Program-made: the position numbers and the translations under genes
Shown here: positions 8,105-16,622 of the stretch, piece by piece
Layout of the letters: each line of letters begins with the position of its first letter
Position numbering within the stretch: position 1 is the first letter of the stretch
Notes under the pieces: generated by a model
Seen by the model: only the letters and a program-made list of their open reading frames with translations
What the model was told of the DNA's origin: nothing
The model's database searches: none
DNA from: Carnobacterium_A sp049673005
GTDB lineage: Bacteria > Bacillota > Bacilli > Lactobacillales > Carnobacteriaceae
DNA length: 64,000 bases
Direction of reading: 5' to 3'
NCBI RefSeq assembly: GCF_049673005.1
Contig: NZ_JBATXB010000004.1
Location: 18,087-82,086, forward strand

Positions 8105-8986
8105 ATGAATTTAACAAATGCACGAGTTATAACAGCAATGACAACTCCTTTTGATGAAAAGGGAAAAATAGATTTTGATAAATTAGAAAATTTAATCGAT
8201 TATCTATTAAACAATGGAAGCGAAGGCCTTGTTATTGGTGGTACAACAGGAGAATCGCCAACCCTATCTCACGACGAAAAATTAGACTTATATAAAAAAT
8301 CAGTAGAAATAATTAATGGGCGTGTTCCTGTTATTGTGGGAACTGGGACAAATAATACCGCAGAAACAATTTCGTTTACAAAAGAAGTTGAATCCATCAA
8401 GGGAATTGATGCTGTACTAGTTGTAGCACCTTATTATAATAAACCCAATCAAGCTGGTCTGTATGCTCATTTTGAGGCGGTTTCTAAAAACACATTGTTA
8501 CCGATTATTATTTATAATGTGCCAGGTAGAACAAGTGTATCGATTGATCCAGCAACAACTATTCGTTTAGCAACTATAAAAAATATTATCGGTGTTAAAG
8601 AATGCATGGGGTTAGATGCAATGAGTGAAATCATCGAAAATACAACTGATGATTTTTTGGTTTACACTGGTGAAGATAACCTAACTTTTCCTGCAAAATG
8701 TATAGGAGCCACAGGTGTTATTTCTGTAGCAAGTCATGTTTTAGGCAACGAGATGAAAGAGATGTACGATCATCTTGAGAAAAATAACTTGCAAGAAGCT
8801 GCAAATCAACACCGTCAATTAATACCAAAAATGAATAGTCTTTTTTCAGTTCCATCTCCTGCTCCAGTAAAAATGGTTTTAAATAACCGAGGAATAGCAG
8901 TAGGAAGTGTAAGATTGCCATTAGTAGACTGCACAAAAGAAGAAGCTAAAACCATATTAGACAGTTTAAATTCAGATAAAAAATGA
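8105..8986 (+). CDS. dapA: 4-hydroxy-tetrahydrodipicolinate synthase
   Basis: DapA condenses pyruvate with aspartate semialdehyde, the first committed step to diaminopimelate (cell wall) and lysine. It is a TIM-barrel class I aldolase. GTTGES (46-51) binds pyruvate, Tyr137 is in IYNVPGRT, and the Schiff-base Lys165 is in IGVKEC. I start it at ATG 8105 (293 residues, the usual family length) because AAGGTG lies at the right distance upstream. The in-frame ATG at 8084 has no ribosome site and would add seven residues not seen in relatives. It is co-transcribed with asd, 23 bp upstream. Confidence 0.95.
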   Translation: MNLTNARVITAMTTPFDEKGKIDFDKLENLIDYLLNNGSEGLVIGGTTGESPTLSHDEKLDLYKKSVEIINGRVPVIVGTGTNNTAETISFTKEVESIKGIDAVLVVAPYYNKPNQAGLYAHFEAVSKNTLLPIIIYNVPGRTSVSIDPATTIRLATIKNIIGVKECMGLDAMSEIIENTTDDFLVYTGEDNLTFPAKCIGATGVISVASHVLGNEMKEMYDHLEKNNLQEAANQHRQLIPKMNSLFSVPSPAPVKMVLNNRGIAVGSVRLPLVDCTKEEAKTILDSLNSDKK

Positions 8987-9017
8987 TTTAAAAATAGGAA
9001 GAAATAGAGGTGAAGAA

Positions 9018-10697
9018 ATGAGTAACATTAAAATAATTCCGCTAGGTGGCGTACGCGAAAACGGAAAGAATATGTACGTTGTTGAAGTTGATGAAGAAAT
9101 ATTTGTTTTGGATTGTGGTTTGATGTATCCAGAAACAGAGTTGTTAGGAATAGATGTCGTTATTCCTGATTTTAGTTATTTAGAAGAAAATAAAGATCGT
9201 GTAACTGGGGTATTTTTAACACACGGACACGAAGATGCAATAGGAGCACTACCTTATTTTCTTCAAAAGTTTGATGTACCAGTTTTTGGTACAGAATTAA
9301 CGATTGCACTGGCAAAATTATTTGTAGAAAAAGATAGCCAGGTAAGTGCTTTTAATGATTACCATATTGTTGATGAGAATACTGAAATTGAATTTGAACA
9401 TGCTGTTCTAGGATTTTTTAGAACAACGCATACTATACCAGATTCAGTAGGTATAACGCTAAAAACAGATGAAGGTAGTGTTGTTTATACTGGTGATTTT
9501 AAATTTGATCAAAGTGCAACTCCAGCATATCAGACTGATTTAGCTAAAATAAGTGATATCGGAAAAACAAAAGTATTAGCTCTATTAAGTGATTCGAGCG
9601 AAGCAGAGAGTTCTATTGAAAATATGAGTGATTATAAAGTTGCTGAACAAGTAGAAGATACATTTCGTAATACTAAAGAGCGCATAATTGTAGCTAGTGT
9701 TGCTAGTAATATCTTACGCATTCAACAAGTAATGGATGCTGCATATAAATCTGGCAAGAAAATATTTTTTACTGGAAAGCAAGTAGAAGAAATTGTAGAT
9801 GTTGCAATGAAGTTGAAAAAAATACATTTACCTAGTGAAGACTTGATTGTGTCAATCGACGATATAGAAAAATATCCAGACAATGAGATTGTAATTTTAG
9901 AAACCGGTACGACAGGCGAACCAATTAAAACTCTCCAAAGAATGGCAATGGGTAAACATTTACAAATAAATATTAAAGAAGGAGACTTGGTTTATATTGT
10001 TACTAGTCCTTCTGTTAGTATGGAAGTGACGGTTAACAAAACTAAGAATATGATTTATCGTGCTGGAGGAGAAGTAAAACAAATTTCTGACAATATAAAA
10101 GCTTCAGGTCATGCGACACCAAACGATTTGAAATTAATGATAAATCTTATTAAACCAAAGTACTTCGTTCCTGTTACAGGAGAGTATAGACGTTTAGCTG
10201 CGCACGCTAAGTTAGCTCACGAAGTAGGCATTCCTTTTAAAAATATTTTTATTCCTGGAAAAGGGGATGTTGTAGAATTTAAGGCAGGCCGTATGTCTAT
10301 GTCAGGGCAAGTTACAGCTGGAAATACAATGGTTGACGGTATTGGTATTGGAGATATTGGAAACATTGTTTTAAGAGACCGTAAGTTATTATCTGAAGAC
10401 GGTATATTTGTTGCTGTGGTTACCATAAGCCGTAAGAAGGGCAAAATTATGTCAGGTCCTGAAGTAATGACACGAGGATTTGTTTATGTTAAAGAAAACA
10501 CTGATCTCATTGAATCAAGTAACGAAATTGTTAAAAAAGTTGTAGAAGATAACTTAAATCATAAAGAATTTGAATGGAGCCGTCTAAAACAAGAAATTAG
10601 AGACGCACTGAGCAAATATTTATTTGAACAAACAAGAAGAAGACCTGTAATTCTACCAATTATTATGGAAACAAGTTCTCGCAATAGAAGAAACTAA
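9018..10697 (+). CDS. rnjB: Ribonuclease J2
   Basis: A 559-residue beta-CASP metallo-beta-lactamase RNase. RNase J1 and J2 form a complex that acts in mRNA decay, with J1 supplying most 5'-3' exonuclease activity. The lactamase metal motif, HxHxDH in J1, reads THGHEDAIG here (His69, His71, Asp73, Ala74), so the last metal ligand is replaced by Ala, as known for J2 proteins. The second-half motifs THTIPDSVG and YTGDFKFD remain. Length and position after asd-dapA also match B. subtilis rnjB. It probably has little activity alone and works as J1's partner. The ribosome site GAGGTGAAG lies close to the ATG. Confidence 0.9.
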   Translation: MSNIKIIPLGGVRENGKNMYVVEVDEEIFVLDCGLMYPETELLGIDVVIPDFSYLEENKDRVTGVFLTHGHEDAIGALPYFLQKFDVPVFGTELTIALAKLFVEKDSQVSAFNDYHIVDENTEIEFEHAVLGFFRTTHTIPDSVGITLKTDEGSVVYTGDFKFDQSATPAYQTDLAKISDIGKTKVLALLSDSSEAESSIENMSDYKVAEQVEDTFRNTKERIIVASVASNILRIQQVMDAAYKSGKKIFFTGKQVEEIVDVAMKLKKIHLPSEDLIVSIDDIEKYPDNEIVILETGTTGEPIKTLQRMAMGKHLQINIKEGDLVYIVTSPSVSMEVTVNKTKNMIYRAGGEVKQISDNIKASGHATPNDLKLMINLIKPKYFVPVTGEYRRLAAHAKLAHEVGIPFKNIFIPGKGDVVEFKAGRMSMSGQVTAGNTMVDGIGIGDIGNIVLRDRKLLSEDGIFVAVVTISRKKGKIMSGPEVMTRGFVYVKENTDLIESSNEIVKKVVEDNLNHKEFEWSRLKQEIRDALSKYLFEQTRRRPVILPIIMETSSRNRRN

Positions 10698-10707
10698 AAA
10701 ACATAAA

Positions 10708-10752
10708 AATAATCTCCTTCCACAAAAGATAGATAGTGGAAGGAGATTATTT
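10708..10752 (+). terminator. asd-dapA-rnjB terminator
   Basis: A stem of about 16 bp (left arm rich in CTCCTTCCAC, right arm GTGGAAGGAG) with a 12-base loop follows the rnjB stop. The remaining sequence to 10930 shows no gene. Confidence 0.8.
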
Positions 10753-10933
10753 ATTATTTGTACTAAAGTAGTCTTGGTTTAGCTCTGTTACCTATTCTAG
10801 GCGCCTTAAGAGCTTAATAATGAAATAACTGTAACTTAGGTAGATATAGAGTGAAAGTTGTACAAGCGTCTTAAGAAGAGTAGTTATTTATTTTAAGATA
10901 GTTACAAAAAGGTAAAGGTATTAATTTATTAAC

Positions 10934-10974
10934 AAAAAAAGCTAGATTCCCAATTTGGGAATCTAGCTTTTTTT
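10934..10974. terminator. opuA operon terminator, bidirectional
   Basis: GCTAGATTCCCA pairs perfectly with TGGGAATCTAGC, flanked by seven As and seven Ts. It lies downstream of the minus-strand opuA operon and can also stop plus-strand read-through from rnjB. Confidence 0.9.
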
Positions 10975-11013
10975 ACATCATATTCAATTTACTAAATAGT
11001 TTCTTCAATATGA

Positions 11014-11907
11014 TTATTTAGTTACGCCTTTAGTCCAAGTTGCAACTTCTTCAGGATGATCTTCAATCCATGCATTTGCAGCATCTTTTGGATCTTCACC
11101 ATCGCTAATAGCTAACATGACTGACTCAATATCGTCAGTTGTCCAGTTAAATTGATCTAAAACTTTGTATGCTTCAGGCATATCTTTTTCTAAATCTTTT
11201 CTAACCATTGTGTTAATTGTTTCTTCTCCACCATAAGATTCTTTAGAATCATTAAGGTATTTTAAGTCATATGTTGCGAACATCCAGTGAGGAGACCATC
11301 CAGTAATAACAATTTCCTCTTCATTTGCAATAGCTTGTTTCAAAGCAACGGTCATCGCTCCAGATGAAGAAGTTTCTAGTTTCCAATCGCCTAAATTATC
11401 GTATTCATTCATAGTAGTTTCTGTTGCAGCTACGACACCAGCACCAGGTTCAATTCCAGTAATTGTTTTCTTAGCTTCATCTGTTAAGTCTTCAATAGAA
11501 TCGACGTTCATGTACTCAGGAACAACTAAACCAAGTTTAGCACCACTTAAGTTCTCACCTAAGTTTTCAAGGTCATCCCCGTACTTTTCGTATTGAGCTC
11601 CATGAGTACCAGGTAACCAACCAGCCACCATAGCATCTGCTTCGCCATTTGCAATTGCTTCCCACATAACTGCATTGTCAAGTGGGACTAAATTAACATT
11701 GTATCCTAATTCTTCTAATACAGAACCGATAACGTTCGTAGAAGCTACTTCTGTATCCCATTCTACATATGCAAGATCAATATCTTGACCCTTTCCAACT
11801 GTATCTTCTTTTGATGTCTTTGAATCATCTGATGAACAACCTGCAGCAAATAATGATAATGCAAGGCCAGTTACAAGTCCCAAACGTTTAATATTAATTT
11901 TTTTCAA
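11014..11907 (-). CDS. opuAC: Glycine betaine ABC transporter, substrate-binding lipoprotein
   Basis: This is the last gene of a three-gene minus-strand operon. It encodes a lipoprotein: a Lys-rich start, hydrophobic core and lipobox LFAAGC with the modified Cys at residue 24. The mature protein has the OpuAC/ProX-type betaine fold, including aromatic positions in YVEWDTE, GWLPGTH and GWSPHW that typically cage quaternary ammonium groups. I choose the TTG start at 11907 because AAAGGTGG lies 8 bases upstream; the GTG four codons earlier overlaps that site. It is a separate polypeptide from the permease, as in B. subtilis OpuA, unlike the fused form of Lactococcus. Confidence 0.88.
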   Translation of the reverse strand: MKKINIKRLGLVTGLALSLFAAGCSSDDSKTSKEDTVGKGQDIDLAYVEWDTEVASTNVIGSVLEELGYNVNLVPLDNAVMWEAIANGEADAMVAGWLPGTHGAQYEKYGDDLENLGENLSGAKLGLVVPEYMNVDSIEDLTDEAKKTITGIEPGAGVVAATETTMNEYDNLGDWKLETSSSGAMTVALKQAIANEEEIVITGWSPHWMFATYDLKYLNDSKESYGGEETINTMVRKDLEKDMPEAYKVLDQFNWTTDDIESVMLAISDGEDPKDAANAWIEDHPEEVATWTKGVTK

Positions 11908-11937
11908 AAATAAAACCACCTTTTTTTATATTTTTTA

Positions 11938-12792
11938 CTACTTCTTGCTTTTGTTGCTTAATTTTTGAGTGATACGATCAATAATTATTGCTAATACAAC
12001 TAAACCAATTCCGGATACGAATCCTGTACCGATTTGAGCGCGTTGTAAGGAAGAAAGAACTTCTCTACCTAATCCAGGTGCTCCAATCATTGATGCAATA
12101 ACAACCATTGATAATGCCAACATAACTGTTTGGTTAATTCCAGCCATAATCGTAGAAGTTGCAAGAGGCAGTTCTACTTTAAATAATTTTTGGAACCCTG
12201 TACTACCAAATGCTTCTGATGCCTCAACGAGTTCAGCAGAAACTTGACGAATACCTAAATTAGTAAAACGTACAGTAGGAGGTATAGCAAAAATTAGAGA
12301 AGCAAAAACTCCTGGGACCATTCCGATTCCGAAAAAGGCAACGGCTGGTATAAGATAAACAAAAGCTGGCATAGTTTGCATAAAATCTAAAACTGGTTTT
12401 AATATATTATTAGCAATTGTACTTTTAGCCATTAATATTCCGAACGGAACTCCGATAATAACTGAAAGTAAACTAGCTACTAGTACTAAAGTTACGGTAC
12501 TCATTAAATCTTCCCAGTGACCTTGGTTATAAATAAACCATAGTCCTATAACTGAAAAAACAGTTAATCCGAATTTTTTCCCAGTGACAAAAAATGCCAA
12601 CAATGCAATTAAAAGAATAAATATAATTGGGGGAATAAATAATAGAAAGTTAGTGATTGCGTCCATAAACATTTCTGAGTAAGTTTGAATAGGATTAAAT
12701 AAAAATGAAAATGTTTTCGTTATCCATTCAGTTAAGTTTTCAATTTGATTTGCTACTGGTAGTTTAGGAATTATGTCTAAAATATTATTCAT
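11938..12792 (-). CDS. opuAB: Glycine betaine ABC transporter, permease
   Basis: A 284-residue inner-membrane subunit with about seven hydrophobic helices. A binding-protein-dependent transport signature near the end of the central cytoplasmic loop (LFKVELPLATSTIMAGIN) contacts the ATPase. An N-terminal amphipathic region of about 40 residues precedes the first helix, as in OpuAB. Its start overlaps the end of opuAA by 8 bp, which indicates translational coupling, and opuAC follows 30 bp later. It forms the channel for betaine or related solutes; the exact substrate cannot be read from sequence. Confidence 0.92.
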   Translation of the reverse strand: MNNILDIIPKLPVANQIENLTEWITKTFSFLFNPIQTYSEMFMDAITNFLLFIPPIIFILLIALLAFFVTGKKFGLTVFSVIGLWFIYNQGHWEDLMSTVTLVLVASLLSVIIGVPFGILMAKSTIANNILKPVLDFMQTMPAFVYLIPAVAFFGIGMVPGVFASLIFAIPPTVRFTNLGIRQVSAELVEASEAFGSTGFQKLFKVELPLATSTIMAGINQTVMLALSMVVIASMIGAPGLGREVLSSLQRAQIGTGFVSGIGLVVLAIIIDRITQKLSNKSKK

Positions 12793-13984
12793 TGATTAAT
12801 TCCTCCTCGCTTTCACCGGCTAGTGCAGCAATTACTGCTCCTCTAACGATAATTCCGACTAATTTTTTATTATCTACTACGGCAACTGGAGTTACAGTAT
12901 CATGAATAACCGAAAAAATATCGTTCATTGACGTAGTTCTGTTAACTGTTGGTATGTCTAGTTTTAGAATAGATTTTAAACTCGTAATAGACTGTTTACG
13001 TGCTTCAGAAGCGTCTTCAGCAGTTACATAACCTAATAAGTTGCGGTTGTCATCAACGACTAAAATACTTGAGATTCCTTCACGTTTCATTTGTTCTAGT
13101 GCAACGCGCGGACCGTGTTTATTTATATTAATTGTTTCAGGTCGTTTCATAATATTGTCAGCAGTTAAAACCTTTGAACGATCAACATCCTCAACAAAAC
13201 GCTCGACATAGTCATTTGCAGGTGTCATTAAAATTTCTTCAGGTGTGCCAATTTGTACGATAGCACCATCCTTCATCAGAGCAATGCGATCACCAATTCT
13301 TAAAGCCTCATTTAAATCATGAGTAATAAAAATAATAGTTTTCTTTACAGTTGCTTGTAATTCTACTAGTTCATCCTGCATTTCTTTTCGAATCAATGGA
13401 TCTAAAGCTGAGAAAGCTTCATCCATTAATAATATTTCTGGATTATTAGCTAAAGCCCGGGCTAGACCAACTCGTTGTTGCATACCACCAGATAATTGGT
13501 TTGGATATTGATGAACATAATCGCCTAAACCGGCATTTTTTAAAGCTTGAACAGCTTTTTTAGTTCTTTCTTTTTTATCTATTCCTTGTATTTCTAAACC
13601 ATATTCGGTATTTTCAAGAATGGTACGTTGAGGGAAAAGTGCGAAGTTTTGGAAAACCATGCTCATTTTTTTACGTCTTACTTCACGTAACTCTTTTTTA
13701 TTCATTGTAGATAAGTTTTCACCATCGATATATATATTTCCTTTTGTTGTGTCTATTAATCTATTTAACATTCTAACTAAAGTTGACTTGCCACTACCTG
13801 ACAAACCCATAATAACGAAAACTTCACCTTCTTCAATTGTGAAACTAACATTATTAACACCGACGGTTACGCCAGTCTCCTTCAATATTTCTTGTTTAGA
13901 TTTGTTTTGATCTAAAAGCTCAGAAACACGTTCATTCTTTTTACCGAAAATTTTTGTAACATTTTCTACTTTAATCTTTGTCAA
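12785..13984 (-). CDS. opuAA: Glycine betaine ABC transporter, ATPase with CBS domains
   Basis: A 399-residue ATPase, first gene of the operon. Walker A GLSGSGKST (60-68), the Q-loop at FQNF, the signature LSGGMQQR (164-171), Walker B ILLMDEA (184-190) and the switch His in FITHD are intact. Residues about 270-395 form two CBS motifs; in OpuA-type transporters these act as the ionic-strength sensor and can bind cyclic-di-AMP, so gating by salt and by that nucleotide is plausible. The Lys/Glu-rich insert near residues 15-40 before the first strand is typical of OpuAA/ProV. Confidence 0.93.
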   Translation of the reverse strand: MTKIKVENVTKIFGKKNERVSELLDQNKSKQEILKETGVTVGVNNVSFTIEEGEVFVIMGLSGSGKSTLVRMLNRLIDTTKGNIYIDGENLSTMNKKELREVRRKKMSMVFQNFALFPQRTILENTEYGLEIQGIDKKERTKKAVQALKNAGLGDYVHQYPNQLSGGMQQRVGLARALANNPEILLMDEAFSALDPLIRKEMQDELVELQATVKKTIIFITHDLNEALRIGDRIALMKDGAIVQIGTPEEILMTPANDYVERFVEDVDRSKVLTADNIMKRPETININKHGPRVALEQMKREGISSILVVDDNRNLLGYVTAEDASEARKQSITSLKSILKLDIPTVNRTTSMNDIFSVIHDTVTPVAVVDNKKLVGIIVRGAVIAALAGESEEELINE

Positions 13985-14138
13985 AAAACCGACTCCTTCT
14001 ACATATATTTTTAAACTAAATTTTTAACAGGCGAACAAAAAAACAAAATAATTATTTCAAACTTTGAAAATAAATAAAATGTTTTATTAAAAAAAATAAT
14101 AATAGGTCTTTAAAAAAACCATACCGAAAGTGAGCACA

Positions 14139-14144
14139 ATTATA
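14139..14144 (-). promoter_or_regulatory. Possible opuA promoter -10
   Basis: A perfect TATAAT on the minus strand lies about 155 bp before opuAA. The matching -35 is weak, so the assignment is tentative. Confidence 0.35.
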
Positions 14145-14665
14145 GCTTAACATGTAAATCTTTAAATGAAAACAAATCAGATTTGCAAGAATCATCAATA
14201 ACAGCAAGTTTTCATTGCTTTAAAGGAGCTATGAGAGAAAAATTATAATTTGGTAAGTATTTTCTCATTTAATTAATTTGATACAAAAAAATAAGTAGAT
14301 GAAATAAATTATTGCCATAAAATGACGATAGATATTTAATTAGATGTAAAATAAGTAGAATAAAATAGAAAGACTGTTAGAATAGGTCTAAAGAGGATTT
14401 CTAACAAATAATTAGTGTTCGAAATAGATGGACAAAGCTGATTGTTTTTGAGACACTAAAGGAAAGTTAGATTCATCGGATAAAACTATTAGTTGAATTA
14501 AAAAAATTTATTAACTTTAATAAATTTCCTTTGTATTATCTTTTATTAGGATAAAAGATAATACTATCAAAAAACTAGTCATTATAAAAAGAGCATATAT
14601 AGGAAGATAATAGAGTAGAGACACTATTAGGAAATTGTTTTTGAAAATTTTTGGGATTAATACGG

Positions 14666-14695
14666 TTGATTAAAATAAATACAAGAAGATAGATT
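14666..14695 (+). promoter_or_regulatory. Possible promoter of the acetyltransferase gene
   Basis: TTGATT (14666-14671) and TAGATT (14690-14695) are 18 bp apart, about 40 bp before the start codon. Confidence 0.3.
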
Positions 14696-14735
14696 AATAC
14701 ATAAAAAAAATTTATTAGATTTGGTGGTGTAAGTT

Positions 14736-15221
14736 ATGATTGAATACAAAGAAATTAAGTTAAAGGAAGCAACAGTAGGAGATATACCACTTATAGAGAG
14801 TTACCTATTAGAAGAAAATCAGTATGCAGATAGGCCAATAAAAGCGATGACGAATAGTCTACATGAAACAGAAAAACACCCAATATTAATTTTAAGTAAC
14901 GAAATTTTAGTCGGTTTTTTTATTTTACAAAAAAATAAAATTATTAAAAACTTTCAAATGGATAGCAACTGTCTTTTCTTTAAAGATCATTCTATAGATG
15001 AACGTTTTCAAGAAAAAGGGTTTGGTAAATTATCTATAGAAGCTTTGCCTAAATATATTAAAAAGCATTTTAGTAACATAGATGAAATCATACTTACTGT
15101 CGACTATGAGAATCTTAGTGGTCAAATGCTTTATCTTAAAACTGGTTTTAGAGATACAAAAAAACGAATAAAAGAAAATGGTAGATCTAAATTTATCTAT
15201 TCAAAAAAACTAAACGTATAA
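14736..15221 (+). CDS. GNAT family N-acetyltransferase
   Basis: A 161-residue protein with the GNAT fold: a central strand, the acetyl-CoA pyrophosphate-binding loop of the (Q/R)xxGxG type at QEKGFGK (about residues 93-99), and a late helix-strand pair ending in NLSGQMLYLKTGFRDTKK, the usual C-terminal motif in which a Tyr can act as general acid. The acceptor substrate cannot be deduced. The ribosome site GGTGGTG precedes the ATG. It lies 49 bp before the surface-protein gene and may be co-transcribed with it; no terminator separates them. Confidence 0.8.
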   Translation: MIEYKEIKLKEATVGDIPLIESYLLEENQYADRPIKAMTNSLHETEKHPILILSNEILVGFFILQKNKIIKNFQMDSNCLFFKDHSIDERFQEKGFGKLSIEALPKYIKKHFSNIDEIILTVDYENLSGQMLYLKTGFRDTKKRIKENGRSKFIYSKKLNV

Positions 15222-15270
15222 GTTATAACTCTATTACTAATTAAAAAATAATTTACTGAAAGGAAAAAAA

Positions 15271-16341
15271 ATGAATAAAAAAAATATTTTACTTGTATGT
15301 TTAATAATAGTGACAGCAATAGTTATTATAGGAGGAGTTCATTATAATAAGTCTGTTCAGGCAGAGAAAATGAATAAAACTGGAGAGAAATTAGATGAAA
15401 CTGAGACGATAAAATTAATGGTTGAAGGTTTGTTTAAAGATAATAGAAAAGAAGAGCTAGCTGATAATATTACTGGTGAACAAGTAAAAGACGCTTTGAA
15501 AAAAGTTGAAAATTTACCAAATAATTTAGTTAATGCAAAATTAGTGAAAGATGTAAATACCGCAAATTTATTTTATGAAACAGAACTTACGTTAACATCT
15601 TTATTAGCAAATGGTATTTTATCTGATGATTTAGAACAAAGTCAAATAAAGGTAGCAACTAAAGCTTTAAAAAAAGTTGAACCCTTATCTCAGACTTTAT
15701 ATAAAAAGTTAAATGGAATAGTGATAGAAGTAAATGCTCAGTTTAATTACAATCAAGAAATAATTAAGTTACTTATGACTTTTTTTGAAGAATCGAACGA
15801 TGAAAAGGTTAAAGATGATGTTACAAGAGAACAATATGAAATGATAAAAAAACAAGTTCGTGCTATTAAAAATAAAAAAATAAAAAAAGAACAAGAGAAA
15901 CGACTAGATAGCATTGAAGAGCATCTAATTGAACAAGAAGAAAAAGAATTAGAAGAGTCACTCCTACTAGAAGAAGAAATAAATAAGGAGTCTGAAGGAG
16001 AAGCTCAAAATAATAGTGAAGAAGAAAATAATTCTACTATAAATTCTCAAGAAGACCAAAATACTTGGGTGCCAGTTTCACCTAAGCCGACAAAACCATG
16101 GAAACCATCTACCAGTGACAATTCTAAACCGAAACCGAAACCTAATGTTGAGGTGAAACCAACTGTGCCAGAGAAAAATCCAGACACTAAACCAATAGAA
16201 CCGGATGATTCATCAGATACTTCAGAAAATGAAAATCAAGGATCAAATCAAGATCCAGATAAAGAATCAATACCAGAACCAGAACCAGAACCAGAACTAG
16301 AACCAGGTTTAGATTCAAGTAGTGGATCAGAAAAATTTTAA
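15271..16341 (+). CDS. Membrane-anchored extracellular protein with three helical repeats and a Glu/Pro-rich tail
   Basis: I do not recognise a named family for the whole 356-residue protein. Residues 1-23 are a signal peptide or signal anchor with no lipobox. Three related segments of about 55 residues follow (roughly 46-103, 108-158, 165-222), each with a leading hydrophobic pair, a (D/N)(I/V)TxEQ-like turn and a (K)KVExL-like helix. They resemble the short helical repeats of Listeria and Enterococcus surface proteins. Residues 222-260 are Glu-rich, and 265-345 are Pro-rich, including a KPKPKP run and a PEPEPEPE run, a typical wall-spanning composition. No LPxTG motif or C-terminal anchor exists, so it is probably tethered by its N-terminus. 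Function unknown. Confidence 0.7.
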   Translation: MNKKNILLVCLIIVTAIVIIGGVHYNKSVQAEKMNKTGEKLDETETIKLMVEGLFKDNRKEELADNITGEQVKDALKKVENLPNNLVNAKLVKDVNTANLFYETELTLTSLLANGILSDDLEQSQIKVATKALKKVEPLSQTLYKKLNGIVIEVNAQFNYNQEIIKLLMTFFEESNDEKVKDDVTREQYEMIKKQVRAIKNKKIKKEQEKRLDSIEEHLIEQEEKELEESLLLEEEINKESEGEAQNNSEEENNSTINSQEDQNTWVPVSPKPTKPWKPSTSDNSKPKPKPNVEVKPTVPEKNPDTKPIEPDDSSDTSENENQGSNQDPDKESIPEPEPEPELEPGLDSSSGSEKF

Positions 16342-16388
16342 TATAACCTGTTTTATAAGTATGAAATCTTTACTAGTAAAATGTGAAC

Positions 16389-16417
16389 TTGACAATATAT
16401 AAAAGGTTTACTATAGT
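16389..16417 (+). promoter_or_regulatory. thiT promoter
   Basis: A consensus TTGACA (16389-16394), a 17-bp spacer and TATAGT (16412-16417). Transcription would start about 25 bases before the TPP aptamer. Confidence 0.75.
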
Positions 16418-16448
16418 AATTAAGGAAGAAATAATAAAATAGAACAAC

Positions 16449-16538
16449 CATCACAAAGGGGTGCTGCAAAGCTGAGATTGAATCTTTGATTCTAACCCTT
16501 CGAACCTGTTCGTTAGTACGAGCGTAGGGATTGTGACG
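16449..16538 (+). promoter_or_regulatory. TPP riboswitch (THI element)
   Basis: The conserved core is complete: GGGGTGC, then GCTGAGA, ACCCTTCGAACCTG, GTTAGTAC and GCGTAGGGA. The P1 stem is formed by TCACAA (16451-16456) and TTGTGA (16531-16536). It lies directly upstream of a thiamine transporter gene. Binding of thiamine pyrophosphate is expected to switch thiT off through the downstream stem at 16571-16622. Confidence 0.96.
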
Positions 16539-16570
16539 GGGCAAATGATTTTTCACCCAATCATTCTAGC

Positions 16571-16622
16571 TCCTCCTTTGATGTGTGGCACTGTTCAACA
16601 CATTCTAAGGAGGATTTTTTTT
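16571..16622 (+). terminator. TPP riboswitch expression platform: terminator that also hides the thiT ribosome site
   Basis: TCCTCCTT (16571-16578) pairs exactly with AAGGAGGA (16607-16614), and ATGTGT (16581-16586) pairs with ACACAT (16598-16603). The stem is followed by eight Ts that run directly into the ATG at 16623. The right arm is the Shine-Dalgarno sequence of thiT, so the same stem looks like an intrinsic terminator and a translation blocker. Confidence 0.8.

Larger units (their letters stand above)
13985..14735. other. Long AT-rich gene-free region
   Basis: About 750 bp separate the divergent opuA and acetyltransferase genes. No ORF of credible length or codon pattern is present on either strand; the sequence is very AT-rich with poly-A runs. 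It holds a possible minus-strand opuA promoter near 14140 and a possible plus-strand promoter near 14670. An 8-bp inverted repeat (TTAGTGT...ACACTAA, about 14411 and 14454) has a loop too long for a terminator. I see nothing else in it. Confidence 0.6.

Noticed and set aside
15970..16340. Low-complexity repeats as a possible CRISPR or VNTR array
   Set aside because: The repeats are codon-level (PE and KP) inside a coding frame, short and without spacers.
16533..16622. N-terminal extension of ThiT
   Set aside because: The frame is open but translates the end of the riboswitch and the terminator stem; the ribosome site fits ATG 16623.
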